The notes: generated by a model from the letters alone, not told the origin. Numbered from the stretch's first letter, positions 35,443 to 44,442 are shown. The stretch: 64,000 bases of DNA from Aquibacillus sediminis (GCF_005870085.1 NZ_SZNM01000006.1:122740-186739); one strand, 5' to 3'. Numbers and translations are program-made.

Positions 35443-36270
35443 TTGCAAAAGACATTTAAGTTTATTAAACGGCTATTCAAACGGATACAAGATGATGATG
35501 TCTTTGGTATGGCGGCACAATTAGCTTACTTCTTTTTGTTATCGTTATTTCCTTTTCTAATCTTTTTGGTGACATTGGTAGGTTATTTACCAATCCCACA
35601 ACTAGACATCATCGAGTATATTTCAAGATATGCACCAGATGAAACTGTCGCTTTATTAGATGAAAATATCGACCAGCTTGTCCAAGATCGAAATGGTGGG
35701 TTGTTGTCGATTGGGATCATCGCTACCTTATGGTCCGCCTCTAATGGGATTAATGCGATTATGCGCTCCTTTAATGCAGCATATAATGTGGAAGAAAGTC
35801 GGTCGTTTATTTTATCTAGATTAATTGCCATTGTGTTAACGATTGCCATGATCGTTGTAATTGCAGTTGCTTTTTTACTACCAATATTTGGTAAAATGAT
35901 TGGTACTTATTTATTTTCGTTCTTTGGATTATCGGAAGATTTTTTACAGGCATGGAATACATTACGGTGGGTTGTCTCTTCTGTTGTATTTTTTATTGTG
36001 TTATTGGCTTTATATATGTTAGCGCCAAACAAAAAAGTTCATATTAAGGATGTAACGTTTGGAGCAGCTTTTGCAACAGTTGGGTGGCAATTGGTATCGC
36101 TCGCCTTTTCCTATTACGTTAATACGATGGGAAACTATTCTGCAACGTATGGCAGTTTAGGCGGTGTAATTGTCCTTATGATTTGGTTTTATATATCAGG
36201 AATCATCATCATTACAGGCGGCGAAATAAACGCATTGTTAAAACGTATACGAATAGAAAAACGAACCTAA
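35443..36270 (+). CDS. yfkH: YihY/BrkB-family membrane protein
   Basis: This 275-aa integral membrane protein with six expected segments has the family landmarks DDDVFGMAAQLAYFFLLSLFP, the ATLWSASNGINAIMRSFNAAY block and a GGVIVLMIWFYISGIIIITGG segment near the C-terminus. Once annotated as ribonuclease BN, the family is now regarded as membrane proteins of unknown function. The start is TTG with AAAGGAGAGG upstream; the product then begins MQKTFKFIKRLFKRIQ. It is the last gene of the yfkJIH-like operon, and a terminator follows directly. Confidence 0.88.
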   Translation: MQKTFKFIKRLFKRIQDDDVFGMAAQLAYFFLLSLFPFLIFLVTLVGYLPIPQLDIIEYISRYAPDETVALLDENIDQLVQDRNGGLLSIGIIATLWSASNGINAIMRSFNAAYNVEESRSFILSRLIAIVLTIAMIVVIAVAFLLPIFGKMIGTYLFSFFGLSEDFLQAWNTLRWVVSSVVFFIVLLALYMLAPNKKVHIKDVTFGAAFATVGWQLVSLAFSYYVNTMGNYSATYGSLGGVIVLMIWFYISGIIIITGGEINALLKRIRIEKRT

Positions 36271-36294
36271 CTTCTCGAGCGGGAGTTAGGTTTT
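36264..36294 (+). terminator. Terminator of the yfkJIH-like operon
   Basis: AACCTAACT and AGTTAGGTT form the stem, followed by TTG and T residues. It overlaps the yfkH stop codon. Confidence 0.8.
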
Positions 36295-36349
36295 GTATTG
36301 TTGGATTTAGCAGTCGCTGTTGAGAGGACTTTGTATATTAAGCAAAGAA

Positions 36350-36660
36350 TTTGTTGCTAATGTGCTGCACGGTAATGGGAGGGAAACGTGCACATTAGGA
36401 GCGTAATTGTTCTCAGATGTAGACGGAAACGGAATAAACGTGCACATTAGGCGGGAAATTTGTTTCTAATGTGCACGATAATGAGAGAAACGAGCACATT
36501 AGGAGCGTAATTGTTCTCAGATGTAGACGGAAACGGAATAAACGTGCACATTTGGCTCAAAACTAGCCGTTAATATACAGGAAAACAACAGTAACGTTCA
36601 CATTAAGAGGGCAAATCGCCGCAGATATAGACGAAAATAAATTAAACGTGCATCAACGGC
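36350..36660. repeat. GTGCAC palindromic minisatellite, second locus
   Basis: About six degenerate ~52-bp units carry AAACGTGCACATTAGG and TTCTCAGATGTAGACGG. A 103-bp higher-order unit is visible: GGAGCGTAATTGTTCTCAG occurs twice 103 bp apart (about 36397 and 36500). The motif is the same as in the array at 17895-18658. No gene is seen between yfkH and pfeT. Confidence 0.85.
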
Positions 36661-36711
36661 CAGTATATGCCCGATTTTATTTCAAGGGCCTGCGTTGCGG
36701 GTTTTTTCTTG

Positions 36712-38646
36712 TTATCTCAACAATCGCAGCCCATTCAAAATAACTAAAATCGTACTACCTTCGTGTCCGATCACACCAAGTGGTAAATCTAATACTTGTA
36801 AAAAGTTCGATACGACTAATAACAAGATCACGCCGATGGAGAAGACAACATTTTGTTTCACAATTCGGTTCATTCTATTGGAGAGGGAAACAGCATGAGA
36901 GATTTTATCTAACTTATTTTTCATTAACACAATATCAGATGTTTCTAAAGCGACATCTGTCCCTGCTCCCATCGCAATCCCAACATCGGCAGTTGCTAAT
37001 GCTGGTGCATCATTTATGCCATCACCAATCATCGCAACATGTTTGTACTTGTCTTGTAGTTTTTTAATTTCTGCCACTTTATCTTCTGGTAAGCATTCAG
37101 CAATAAATTCGTCAACGCCTGCTTCTTTGGCGATGGCACCTGCAGTTGTTTGATTGTCTCCTGTAAGCATAACAGTATGAATACCGTGCTCTTTTAATCG
37201 TTTAATTGCGTCTAATGTATCTTGGCGAATTGTATCTTTTAGTGCAATAACTGCGACAACTCCATCATCATTCGCAACAAAGACTAGTGACTTGGCTTGC
37301 TCAGCAAGTGTTGTTACAATGTGACTGTGGAATTGGAGTGCCTCTTCTTTACCGACAAAATCTGCTTTCCCAATCTTCCACGTTTGATTCCCAATTTTTG
37401 CAGTGACCCCATTGCCACTAATATCTTGCATTTCTTCTACTTCAAGATTGCTGTGATTGGAGGCTTGCGATTCGCAATAATGAACAATTGCCTGTGCTAA
37501 TGGGTGGTTGGATTGACGTTCGATCTCATGCACAATAGCTAATATCTCTTCTGCCTGATCGGAATCTTGAAAATAAACATCCGTTACGACTGGTTTTCCG
37601 TTCGTTAATGTACCTGTTTTATCCAAGGCGACGGCGCCAACGTGACTTAACGTCTCTAAATGGACACCACCTTTAAACAATACCCCTTTGCGAGCGCCGT
37701 GTGAAATGGCGGAAAGAGTTGCTGGCATAATTGAAGCAACTAATGCGCAAGGTGAGGCAACAACAAGCAAGACAATCGCACGGTAAATACTATCAACCCA
37801 ACTCCAACCTAGTAAGAAGTGCGGTAAGAACATTACGAAAACAACAGAAATCAGTACTACATGAACATAGGTCCCTTCAAATCGTTCAATAAATTGTTGT
37901 GAAGGGGACTTTTCACTTTGTGCGGATTGAACTAGGTTGATAATCTTTTGAAAAAGGGATTCATTTGCTGTTTTGGTGATTTCTACTTCAATGCTGCCAT
38001 TAAGATTTACTGTACCAGCAAACACATTTTCATCTAATTGTTTGCTGACGGGAATGGATTCACCAGTTATTGCACTTTCATCAATCGAAGTAGTCCCGTT
38101 TGTTATCATTCCATCGGCGGGAATTCGTTCACCAGCTTTTACAAAAATAGTATCTCCAATTTGTAAATCTCGTACATCGACAAGTTGTTCGCTACCATTC
38201 GTAATTCGTAATGCCTTTTCTGGTTGCAAATTCATAAGAGAAGAAATTTCTCGTTCACTCTTATTCATGGTATAGGTTTCTAAAGCTCCAGATAATGCGA
38301 AAATAAAGATAAGGATTGCCCCTTCAGTCCAATAGCCAATAATTGCCGAACCAACTGCAGCAAAAACCATTAACATCTCCACATTTAATTGTTTATTTGC
38401 GATTGTTTCGGTTATCCCTTCTTTTGCTTTGTAAAACCCACCAATCGCAAAGGCGATTAAATGAAGGATCACCCATGTTGATTGATTAATTTGACCTTCG
38501 ATGAGCCAAGCGGTTAATACAATCACACCGCTTAATAAAGCAGCGATTAACTCCATGTGTTTCATAAGGGAAGAGCGTTTAGTTTTATTTTCTGTATGTG
38601 GTTTCTGGGGTTGTTGATCACTTTGTACTTGTGCCAACGTGGACAT
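36712..38646 (-). CDS. pfeT: P1B4-type metal ATPase PfeT (ZosA/YkvW), Fe(II) efflux
   Basis: This 644-aa P-type ATPase has the phosphatase loop TGES (194-197), the membrane metal motif S298-P-C300 followed by ALVASIMPAT, the phosphorylation motif D342-KTGT and the hinge MIGDGINDAPAL. There is no N-terminal HMA metal-binding domain. SPC in the sixth segment and HxxGxxxxG-type details are those of P1B4 pumps. Sequence and regulation match B. subtilis PfeT (formerly ZosA), which exports ferrous iron and protects against iron and peroxide stress. The upstream region carries a perfect PerR box and two Fur-like boxes, as known for pfeT. RBS is AGGGAG. Confidence 0.9.
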   Translation of the reverse strand: MSTLAQVQSDQQPQKPHTENKTKRSSLMKHMELIAALLSGVIVLTAWLIEGQINQSTWVILHLIAFAIGGFYKAKEGITETIANKQLNVEMLMVFAAVGSAIIGYWTEGAILIFIFALSGALETYTMNKSEREISSLMNLQPEKALRITNGSEQLVDVRDLQIGDTIFVKAGERIPADGMITNGTTSIDESAITGESIPVSKQLDENVFAGTVNLNGSIEVEITKTANESLFQKIINLVQSAQSEKSPSQQFIERFEGTYVHVVLISVVFVMFLPHFLLGWSWVDSIYRAIVLLVVASPCALVASIMPATLSAISHGARKGVLFKGGVHLETLSHVGAVALDKTGTLTNGKPVVTDVYFQDSDQAEEILAIVHEIERQSNHPLAQAIVHYCESQASNHSNLEVEEMQDISGNGVTAKIGNQTWKIGKADFVGKEEALQFHSHIVTTLAEQAKSLVFVANDDGVVAVIALKDTIRQDTLDAIKRLKEHGIHTVMLTGDNQTTAGAIAKEAGVDEFIAECLPEDKVAEIKKLQDKYKHVAMIGDGINDAPALATADVGIAMGAGTDVALETSDIVLMKNKLDKISHAVSLSNRMNRIVKQNVVFSIGVILLLVVSNFLQVLDLPLGVIGHEGSTILVILNGLRLLR

Positions 38647-38669
38647 GTTATCAACTCCCTATATCTAAT

Positions 38670-38750
38670 TGAGAATAATAATCACTAACAAACATTGAAT
38701 TTCCGTGTCTAATTGATAATGATACTCAAAATTAATTATAATTATTATAA
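38670..38750 (-). promoter_or_regulatory. PerR box and two Fur-like boxes upstream of pfeT
   Basis: TTATAATTATTATAA at 38736-38750 is identical to the PerR consensus TTATAATnATTATAA. TGAGAATAATAATCA (38670-38684) and TGATAATGATACTCA (38714-38728) each match the Fur 7-1-7 consensus TGATAATnATTATCA at 13 of 15 positions. In B. subtilis, PerR represses and iron-bound Fur activates pfeT. Confidence 0.8.
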
Positions 38751-38956
38751 AGTAATACTTTATTTAATGATACCATAAATTAGGGATTGGTCAACATCTT
38801 TGGCGAATTTTTAGATACAAAGTGTTATTTTTAAGGTGAAGAGGATTTGATGGAAGAGAAGTTACTATGAAAAGGTATAAAAGATGGTTTTTAGAATGTC
38901 AGCTTACCTAGTGAATGTTAAGGTGAGAACTGTAAAAGCTACTCACTCAATTTTTT

Positions 38957-39010
38957 ATATAAAAAAGAGCTCAGGACCCCCTAACTAGTCATAGGGGACC
39001 CAAGCTCTTT
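38957..39010 (-). terminator. Terminator overlapping the end of the MFS gene
   Basis: On the minus strand AAAGAGCTTGGGTCCCCTA pairs with TAGGGGG-TCCTGAGCTCTTT, followed by TTTATATAAAAAATT. The stop codon at 38981 lies within the loop region. Confidence 0.7.
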
Positions 39011-40156
39011 CTTTTTCGTCGCAATGGCAAACAAGACAAGCAGTAACATTCCCATAATCACATAGAAGAAAGAGGTGTTTGGGAAAATATCAATAAATAT
39101 ACCACCAAAATAAGGCCCTATGATGCTACCAATACTAAAGGCAATCCCGCACATAATATTGCCGGCAGGTAGTAGTCCCTTTGGAAGTAGGTCAGTCATG
39201 TACGAAATTCCAAGTGAGTATAAGGAACCAATACACATCCCGCCAAGTGCAAAGGTGATAAATAACCAGCTAACCGAATGTTCTAATTGGGAAGCAAGGA
39301 AAAATACAAATGCTCCTAAACTAATAATAATCATAAGTAATTTTTTCCGTCCTAATCGGTCACTAAGAATCCCTAAAGGAATTTGCGTAATTAAGCTGGC
39401 AGCAGCAAAACATGGAATAATTAGCGAAATCATATCGACATCATGTCCGATCCGCATGCCATAAACAGGAAAAATGCCGTGCAAAGTAGATTCCAATACA
39501 CCGTATGTAAAAGGTGGAAGAAAGGCTACCCAAGCAATTTTCCATGTTTGCCAAAAACGCCCGATAGATGATGTTGCGTTTGAAGTATTAAGGTCTTCCG
39601 TATCATTAGGAAATTCATTGCGGACGAACAACATCAATGACCACACTGCTAAACAAAGAACCGCAGCAATGATAAAAGGAAGACTTTGATGAATGGCGAG
39701 TAGTCGTGTCATCAAAGGACCAATCGAAAACCCAACGCTAAAGAAAAGGCCATAATACGCAATGTTTCGCCCTCTACGTTCTGGTGCAGATGTGGAGGTA
39801 ATCCATGTTTGTGTACCGAAGTGAAGCATTTGATCGCCAACTCCAATTAGCAACCGTAGAATAAACCAAAACCATAGTGATTCCCACAAAGTGAAAAAAG
39901 TTAGTGAAAGAATGACGAGCAATCCGCCAGTTAGAATTAACGGTTTATATCCTACTCGCTGAAGTGGTTTTTCCATAAATGGGGAAGCAATGAGTACCCC
40001 GATATATAGACCTGTTGCATGTAACCCATTCACAGAAGATGGGACACCAGCTTGTTCGAGTATGACCGCTAATAATGGCAAAATCATTCCTTGAGAAAAT
40101 CCTGATATGGTTACTAGACCAATTAAAATCCAAAAACGTTTATTTGATGGTGACAT
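38981..40156 (-). CDS. yfkF: Major facilitator superfamily transporter (YfkF-like)
   Basis: This 391-aa MFS exporter has twelve expected membrane segments. The inter-domain motif is present after segment two as MEKPLQRVGYKPLI and after segment eight as GILSDRLGRKKLL, the usual G-x-x-x-D-R-x-G-R-K/R pattern in the latter. RBS GGAGAG precedes the ATG. Position and similarity suggest YfkF of B. subtilis, in line with yfkJIH and yfkD on either side. The substrate is unknown; drug-type or sugar efflux families are both possible. A terminator overlaps the end. Confidence 0.85.
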   Translation of the reverse strand: MSPSNKRFWILIGLVTISGFSQGMILPLLAVILEQAGVPSSVNGLHATGLYIGVLIASPFMEKPLQRVGYKPLILTGGLLVILSLTFFTLWESLWFWFILRLLIGVGDQMLHFGTQTWITSTSAPERRGRNIAYYGLFFSVGFSIGPLMTRLLAIHQSLPFIIAAVLCLAVWSLMLFVRNEFPNDTEDLNTSNATSSIGRFWQTWKIAWVAFLPPFTYGVLESTLHGIFPVYGMRIGHDVDMISLIIPCFAAASLITQIPLGILSDRLGRKKLLMIIISLGAFVFFLASQLEHSVSWLFITFALGGMCIGSLYSLGISYMTDLLPKGLLPAGNIMCGIAFSIGSIIGPYFGGIFIDIFPNTSFFYVIMGMLLLVLFAIATKKKELGSPMTS

Positions 40157-40222
40157 ACGTTGTACTCTCCATTGAAATTTTTTTCTTAAACGAACTTTTT
40201 ATAATGTTTTATTACTCTCTAT

Positions 40223-40246
40223 TGTACATAAGCTGTATTATGTGCA
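40223..40246. repeat. Solo terminal repeat of the MITE-like family
   Basis: The segment TACATAAGCTGTATTATGTG with one further base pair either side is a hairpin and matches the left end of the element at 21323 at all but one or two positions. No partner end was found nearby. Confidence 0.6.
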
Positions 40247-40339
40247 CGAACATTTATATTAGTTTTTTAATTGTTGTTTTAGTCATGATAATGTGTATTT
40301 AGGTTTTTCTTGATAGCACGTATTTATAGAATTAGCATA

Positions 40340-40960
40340 CATTATCCAGCGCTTTTTCTTTAGACCCTATACATTTAGAGATTTTTCTAACATAATCTAG
40401 CTTTTATTCTCAAGAAGCTGCGTAATTAGGGAATTTTCTAACATAATCTAGCTTTTATTCTCAAGAAGCTGCGTAATTAGGGTTTTTTCTAACATAATCC
40501 AGCTTTTATTCTCAAGAAGCTGCGTAATTAGGGAATTTTCTAACATAATCCAGCGTTTATTCTCAAGAAGCTGCGTAATTAGGGAATTTTCTAACATAAT
40601 CCAGCGTTTATTCTCAAGAAGCTGCGTAATTAGAGATTTTTCTAACATAATCCAGTTTTTATTCTCAAGAAGCTGCGTAATTAGAGATTTTTCTAACATA
40701 ATCCAGCGTTTATTCTCAAGAAGCTGCGTAATTAGAGATTTTTCTAACATAATCCAGCGTTTATTCTCAAGAAGCTGCGTAATTAGAGGTTTTTCTAACA
40801 TAATTCAGCGTTTATTCTCAAGAAGCTGCGTAATTAGAGGTTTTTCTAACATAATCCAGCGTTTATTCTCAAGAAGCTGCGTATTTAGGGATTTTTCTAA
40901 CATAATCCAGCGTTTATTCTCAAGAAGCTGCGTAATTAGGGACTTTTCACGCATTATCTA
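40340..40960. repeat. 51-bp tandem repeat, eleven exact-length units
   Basis: CTAACATAAT starts at 40387, 40438, 40489, 40540, 40591, 40642, 40693, 40744, 40795, 40846 and 40897: every step is 51 bp. Degenerate half-units flank the array at about 40345 and 40948. Each unit contains TTATTCTCAAGAAGCTGCG and GTAATTAG. The minus strand is open through seven units with a 17-residue period (MLEKSLITQLLENKRWI), but the frame has no RBS and no non-repeated part. There are no unique spacers, so this is not CRISPR. Confidence 0.95.
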
Positions 40961-41010
40961 ACGCTTTCTCACTTGATTCCGCTTGATTCCGTATTTTGGA
41001 AAATCCACTG

Positions 41011-41066
41011 AAAGAATTCACCAAATATTCCTAGATAAAGTTATGAATATTTGGTGAATTCTTTTT
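41011..41066 (+). terminator. Strong terminator without an upstream gene
   Basis: AAAGAATTCACCAAATATTC and its exact complement form an 18-20 bp stem around a 14-base loop, with TTTTT on the + strand only. The only thing upstream on this strand for 800 bases is the 51-bp array. Confidence 0.75.
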
Positions 41067-41188
41067 AAATCAGCACCCTTTAATGTAATATGGAATTAAC
41101 AAAAGGTCAATTTTTATGCACTGTTGTAGAAGTATTTATAGACCATGGCCTAACAGGGAAAGCTAGAAAAAAAGGAGGAGATGATAGG

Positions 41189-41581
41189 ATGCAATTATTT
41201 TTAAAAGAAACAGGATTTCGAATGGCATTTCCATATGGTAACTTGGAGGTTTCAGGTAATGAGGATTATGGTTTTAGACCATATGAATTAATGATAGCTT
41301 CGATTGCGGGGTGCAGTGCATCAGTGTTTCGAAAAGAGTTAGACCGCAAGAATATTGAGTATGACGATATTTCAGTAACGATAGAGTATAAAAGAAATCC
41401 TGAACAAGCAAACAGAATTGAGAAAATTGAACTTCAATATATTGTGAAAGGTCCCCACCTAGATGATGAAAAGCTCTACAATAATCTTGACATTGCCCAT
41501 AAGAATTGTTCTATGATTAGGTCGGTTGAAGATAGTATTGAGATTCAACATACACTTGAATCCATCGAAATAACTCGCTAA
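41189..41581 (+). CDS. OsmC-family protein
   Basis: This 130-aa OsmC/Ohr-like protein reduces organic peroxides through two cysteines in the family. FRPYELMIASIAGCSASVFRKEL contains the first conserved Cys, and HKNCSMIRS the second. The fold is a swapped dimer acting in the cytoplasm. The class is the broad OsmC/YhfA group rather than Ohr. RBS AAAGGAGGAG sits eight bases before ATG 41189; the longer upstream frame has no RBS. It stands between a strong terminator and the yfkD-like gene. Confidence 0.87.
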   Translation: MQLFLKETGFRMAFPYGNLEVSGNEDYGFRPYELMIASIAGCSASVFRKELDRKNIEYDDISVTIEYKRNPEQANRIEKIELQYIVKGPHLDDEKLYNNLDIAHKNCSMIRSVEDSIEIQHTLESIEITR

Positions 41582-41720
41582 AAGCTAGGAAAGGCTGTTT
41601 GTTTGGTACGCGTCCAAAAATAGTCTTTCCCAAATTTTAGCAGTGGTGCTGTATCACTGATCTGCATAACGGACGTGCATCCCGAAAATACTAATAAAAA
41701 ACAAGAAAGGATTGGGATGC

Positions 41721-42551
41721 ATGAAAAAATTTATATCCTATTTAATTTTAGTACTTTTATGTAGTGTAATTGCTCCCTTATCAATACATGCTGAAGATGC
41801 AGAACAAGAAGATCAAGAAGAAAGCGAGAGCGAAAGCAAAGAAGAACAAAAGGAAGATAAAATTCCGAGTCATGTGTTAACCATTTCAAAGGAGAATACT
41901 TATCCAAATTCGACAAAAGATGAAGTAGTTCTTGAGCCGAGTGATTTAGTTGAAGAGTTGATTGAAGATGCAGAGGTAAAAATTGAAAATCCTGATTTAA
42001 TCAAAATGTTAAATGAAACGTCCTTAAAACCGTCCCCAATTGCTTTTGGTTATCGTGGGATGATTTATTTAGGACATTGGCCATTGAGCTATAAATCAGA
42101 TGAAACGAACGTTAACTGGGAATACCAGAAGATTAATACAAATGAGTTAAACAATCTTGGTGGCGATAACCAAAAGACGATGAGTTACAATCAAAAAGAA
42201 GAAAAGCACGTAAAAGGTGGCTTAACAGCTAAAATTGACCGTCCAGATCAAATTAAGAAAATGATGTTGTTAAACGCTAAAGAAAATGTTGACCTACCAT
42301 TATCCTTTCACACTGTTGTAGGGAAAGGCACGAAAAAGGATAATTCCTATGGCGTTCCAGTAAAGAAAATCGGTTCCTTAAGTGCTTTTGCACCAGCAGT
42401 CAGTGAGAAGGGACAGGTTACATTTGGTGAAGTTTATGTGGAACTAAAAGGATCGAAAAAGCGACTTGTAGTTAAAAATGTAACGAAACAAGGAATTGGA
42501 GCATGGATCCCTGTTCAAGATCACTTGTCTTTTTCTTTTCAGCTTAAATAA
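41721..42551 (+). CDS. yfkD: YfkD-family exported protein
   Basis: This 276-aa protein has a signal peptide (residues 1-24; KKFISYLILVLLCSVIAPLS then HAED) and a highly acidic, Glu/Gln/Ser-rich linker. A conserved domain follows, with SPIAFGYRGMIYLGHWPLSY and WEYQKINTNELNN, as in the Bacillus YfkD family. The signal peptide lacks a clear lipobox. It is probably secreted or held at the cell surface; function is unknown. I prefer ATG 41721 over TTG 41712 because AGAAAGGA is nine bases upstream. The yfk gene order is kept. A strong terminator follows. Confidence 0.82.
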   Translation: MKKFISYLILVLLCSVIAPLSIHAEDAEQEDQEESESESKEEQKEDKIPSHVLTISKENTYPNSTKDEVVLEPSDLVEELIEDAEVKIENPDLIKMLNETSLKPSPIAFGYRGMIYLGHWPLSYKSDETNVNWEYQKINTNELNNLGGDNQKTMSYNQKEEKHVKGGLTAKIDRPDQIKKMMLLNAKENVDLPLSFHTVVGKGTKKDNSYGVPVKKIGSLSAFAPAVSEKGQVTFGEVYVELKGSKKRLVVKNVTKQGIGAWIPVQDHLSFSFQLK

Positions 42552-42566
42552 TTAGCGGGTGGAATG

Positions 42567-42613
42567 ATTAAAAGAAAACGCTCATTGGTTTTTGAAAAAC
42601 TGATGAGCGTTTT
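42567..42613 (+). terminator. Terminator of the yfkD-like gene
   Basis: AGAAAACGCTCAT and ATGAGCGTTTTCT form a perfect 13-bp stem, followed by TTAT. Confidence 0.85.
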
Positions 42614-42617
42614 CTTT

Positions 42618-42700
42618 ATCCCGGTGCAACCGTTCGTAAGACTCCCATTTCAAAGCATGTTATGAAGTAAAACGGTCGCTAACCCCCGATTGGTTTCAGG
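42618..42700 (+). repeat. Two-hairpin intergenic repeat, copy 6 (truncated)
   Basis: Only the 5' part is present: CCCGGTGCAACCGTTCGTAA, GACTCCCATTTCAAAGCATG, a shortened hairpin and CCCCCGATTGGTTTCAGG. The 3' hairpin and the GAAGTTTCACTTTAT end are missing. The string TTTCAAAGCATGTTA recurs at about 42735. Confidence 0.72.
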
Positions 42701-42844
42701 TCCTGTGGTTGCAATTTGATCAAACGAATCCAGTCTTTCAAAGCATGTTATTTTGTCACAATAACTATAGAATCCGACGTAACTCATAACCTAATTACTC
42801 ATATTCACCGAAAATTTTAAGCCAGATGTTTACAATTAACTAGT

Positions 42845-43055
42845 GGCGCCTATATTTGAGGCGAAATTTCCTCCTAAATGTGCACGTTTATTGGGTATTC
42901 GTCTATATTTAAGGTGATTTCCCTCCCTAATGTACACGTTACTTGAGTTTTCGTGTACATTAAGATCAATTTTTAAGCTAGATGTGCACGTTTCTTGAGT
43001 GTTCGTGTACATTAAGATCAATTTTTAAGCTGGATGTGCACGTTTCTTAAGGTTT
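42845..43055. repeat. GTGCAC palindromic minisatellite, third locus
   Basis: About four units in the opposite orientation to the first array: CCTAAATGTGCACGTTTATT, CCTAATGTACACGTTACTTG and two copies of AGATGTGCACGTTTCTTGAG-type sequence spaced about 52 bp. It belongs to the same family as 17895-18658 and 36350-36660. Confidence 0.8.
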
Positions 43056-43206
43056 CATCTTGTTCTACGTCGGAGTTCCTATCAACTGCGACACAAAATA
43101 GCCAAAAACCAACTTGCCAAAAAATAGCTAGAGTTTAATCGCATTAGCTTCATTACCTGTTTAAACTTCTTATCGTAGGATAAGAATGATACTGGAGGTG
43201 ATCCAT

Positions 43207-43494
43207 GTGAAGTTTATGTTAATGATCAGTAGTATTATTTTGCCAATTATTATGGTTATATTGCAGCGTAAATGGAACAAGATTCAAGTTTTATTTCATG
43301 TACTAGCCATCATTTCAGCACTTATTTTTGGCAACATTGCAGCCATTGCCATTTATACCATCATTCAAGATGGGACAGTGTTCATGACAAATATCCATGG
43401 TTTATTTCTAAACCCATTTTTCCTGATGACAGGGGCCTATTTAGGATTGTTCACAGTTTATCGAATGATCCTGAAGCTTGCTCAAATAGTATAG
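43207..43494 (+). CDS. Small integral membrane protein, unknown
   Basis: This 95-aa protein is almost entirely hydrophobic, with three expected membrane segments (starting MKFMLMISSIILPIIMVILQ) and a short basic loop RKWNK after the first. GTG 43207 is used because GGAGGTG ends six bases before it. It is convergent with the mechanosensitive channel gene, 14 bp away, and may share its termination region. I recognise no family and propose no function. Confidence 0.65.
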   Translation: MKFMLMISSIILPIIMVILQRKWNKIQVLFHVLAIISALIFGNIAAIAIYTIIQDGTVFMTNIHGLFLNPFFLMTGAYLGLFTVYRMILKLAQIV

Positions 43495-43508
43495 TGAACC
43501 CCTTCAAA

Positions 43509-44324
43509 CTATTTGAGATAAACGCGTTGTTCTGCCATTGAAATCTGGTGTTCAAACATTCCTGTTGCGATCATTTGCCGTGCTTGTTTTGCTGCGGTGA
43601 AATACAGGTTGTCATCGCAAAGCCCTGTTATGGTGTATTGGTAGCCATTGAATTGGTTGTTTAGTGAAGATAATCCATAAACTTGAAAAGCTTCAACAGG
43701 ATTTCCATTGTCATCTTTTTTTAAGTAATCCACTAACTCTTGATTAAGCTTTTGACAAATTTCGTCTAGAACAGCCAAAACATGGGCAGGGTGTTCTTGA
43801 AAGCTAACGGTAATATGCTCAATCACCCTCATCTTATCGATATTGAAATTTTCCATTGTTTGTAGTTGACCATGACTAATCGTTAACAATACACCAGACC
43901 ATTCCCGTATCTTTAAAAAGCGAAAGCCGATCTCTTCCACAGTACCTTCGAACGTTTCGTTTACTCGGACCCAATCCCCTTTATGTGCTTGCTTCTCATA
44001 GATTAAAAAGACTCCGGCCAAGAAATCCTTTATTAAGTGTTGCGCACCAAAACCAACAATAATACCGAGTACACCTGCACCAGCTAATATTTTTCCTACT
44101 TCCACATCAAATACACGCAAGACATAAAAAAGATAGCCAAAAGTAGCCGAATACTTAATAATCGAGTATAGGACGGATTCAATCGTTTGCTCTTTTTTAT
44201 CACGAAAAAAATCTGTTTTCTGGAAAAACTTGCTGATTAATTTGCGTGAAATTCTAACAATGAATAGGGTAAGCACAAGAGCAAGTATAATTTTTGCGAT
44301 GGAGTGAACAAGGATTTGTTCCAT
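43509..44324 (-). CDS. yfkC: Small-conductance mechanosensitive channel, MscS family (YfkC-like)
   Basis: This 271-aa MscS-type channel opens under membrane tension to release solutes on hypo-osmotic shock. It has three N-terminal membrane segments, the pore helix region AGAGVLGIIVGFGAQHLIKDFLAG (the glycine/alanine-rich lining) and the cytoplasmic beta domain starting DWVRVNETFEGTVEEIGFR. RBS AAGGAG is nine bases before the ATG. Position between yfkD and pdaA corresponds to YfkC of B. subtilis. Length is in the normal range. Confidence 0.92.
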   Translation of the reverse strand: MEQILVHSIAKIILALVLTLFIVRISRKLISKFFQKTDFFRDKKEQTIESVLYSIIKYSATFGYLFYVLRVFDVEVGKILAGAGVLGIIVGFGAQHLIKDFLAGVFLIYEKQAHKGDWVRVNETFEGTVEEIGFRFLKIREWSGVLLTISHGQLQTMENFNIDKMRVIEHITVSFQEHPAHVLAVLDEICQKLNQELVDYLKKDDNGNPVEAFQVYGLSSLNNQFNGYQYTITGLCDDNLYFTAAKQARQMIATGMFEHQISMAEQRVYLK

Positions 44325-44442
44325 AACAAGACAACTCCTTATTATTGTCCTATAGTGTATTAATTTCTGTCATGAAACGTTCGACAATGGTTAGACTATC
44401 TACTAAGATGGATACGGAGATATATGCAAAGGAGTTACAATC

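Noticed and set aside
40448..40801. 117-residue minus-strand frame with a 17-residue period
   Set aside because: It is made only of the 51-bp tandem repeat, has no RBS or unique sequence, and the outer units break the frame.
40340..40960. Possible CRISPR array
   Set aside because: Units are contiguous 51-bp repeats with no unique spacers, and there are no cas genes. The same holds for the 52-bp arrays at 17895, 36350 and 42845.
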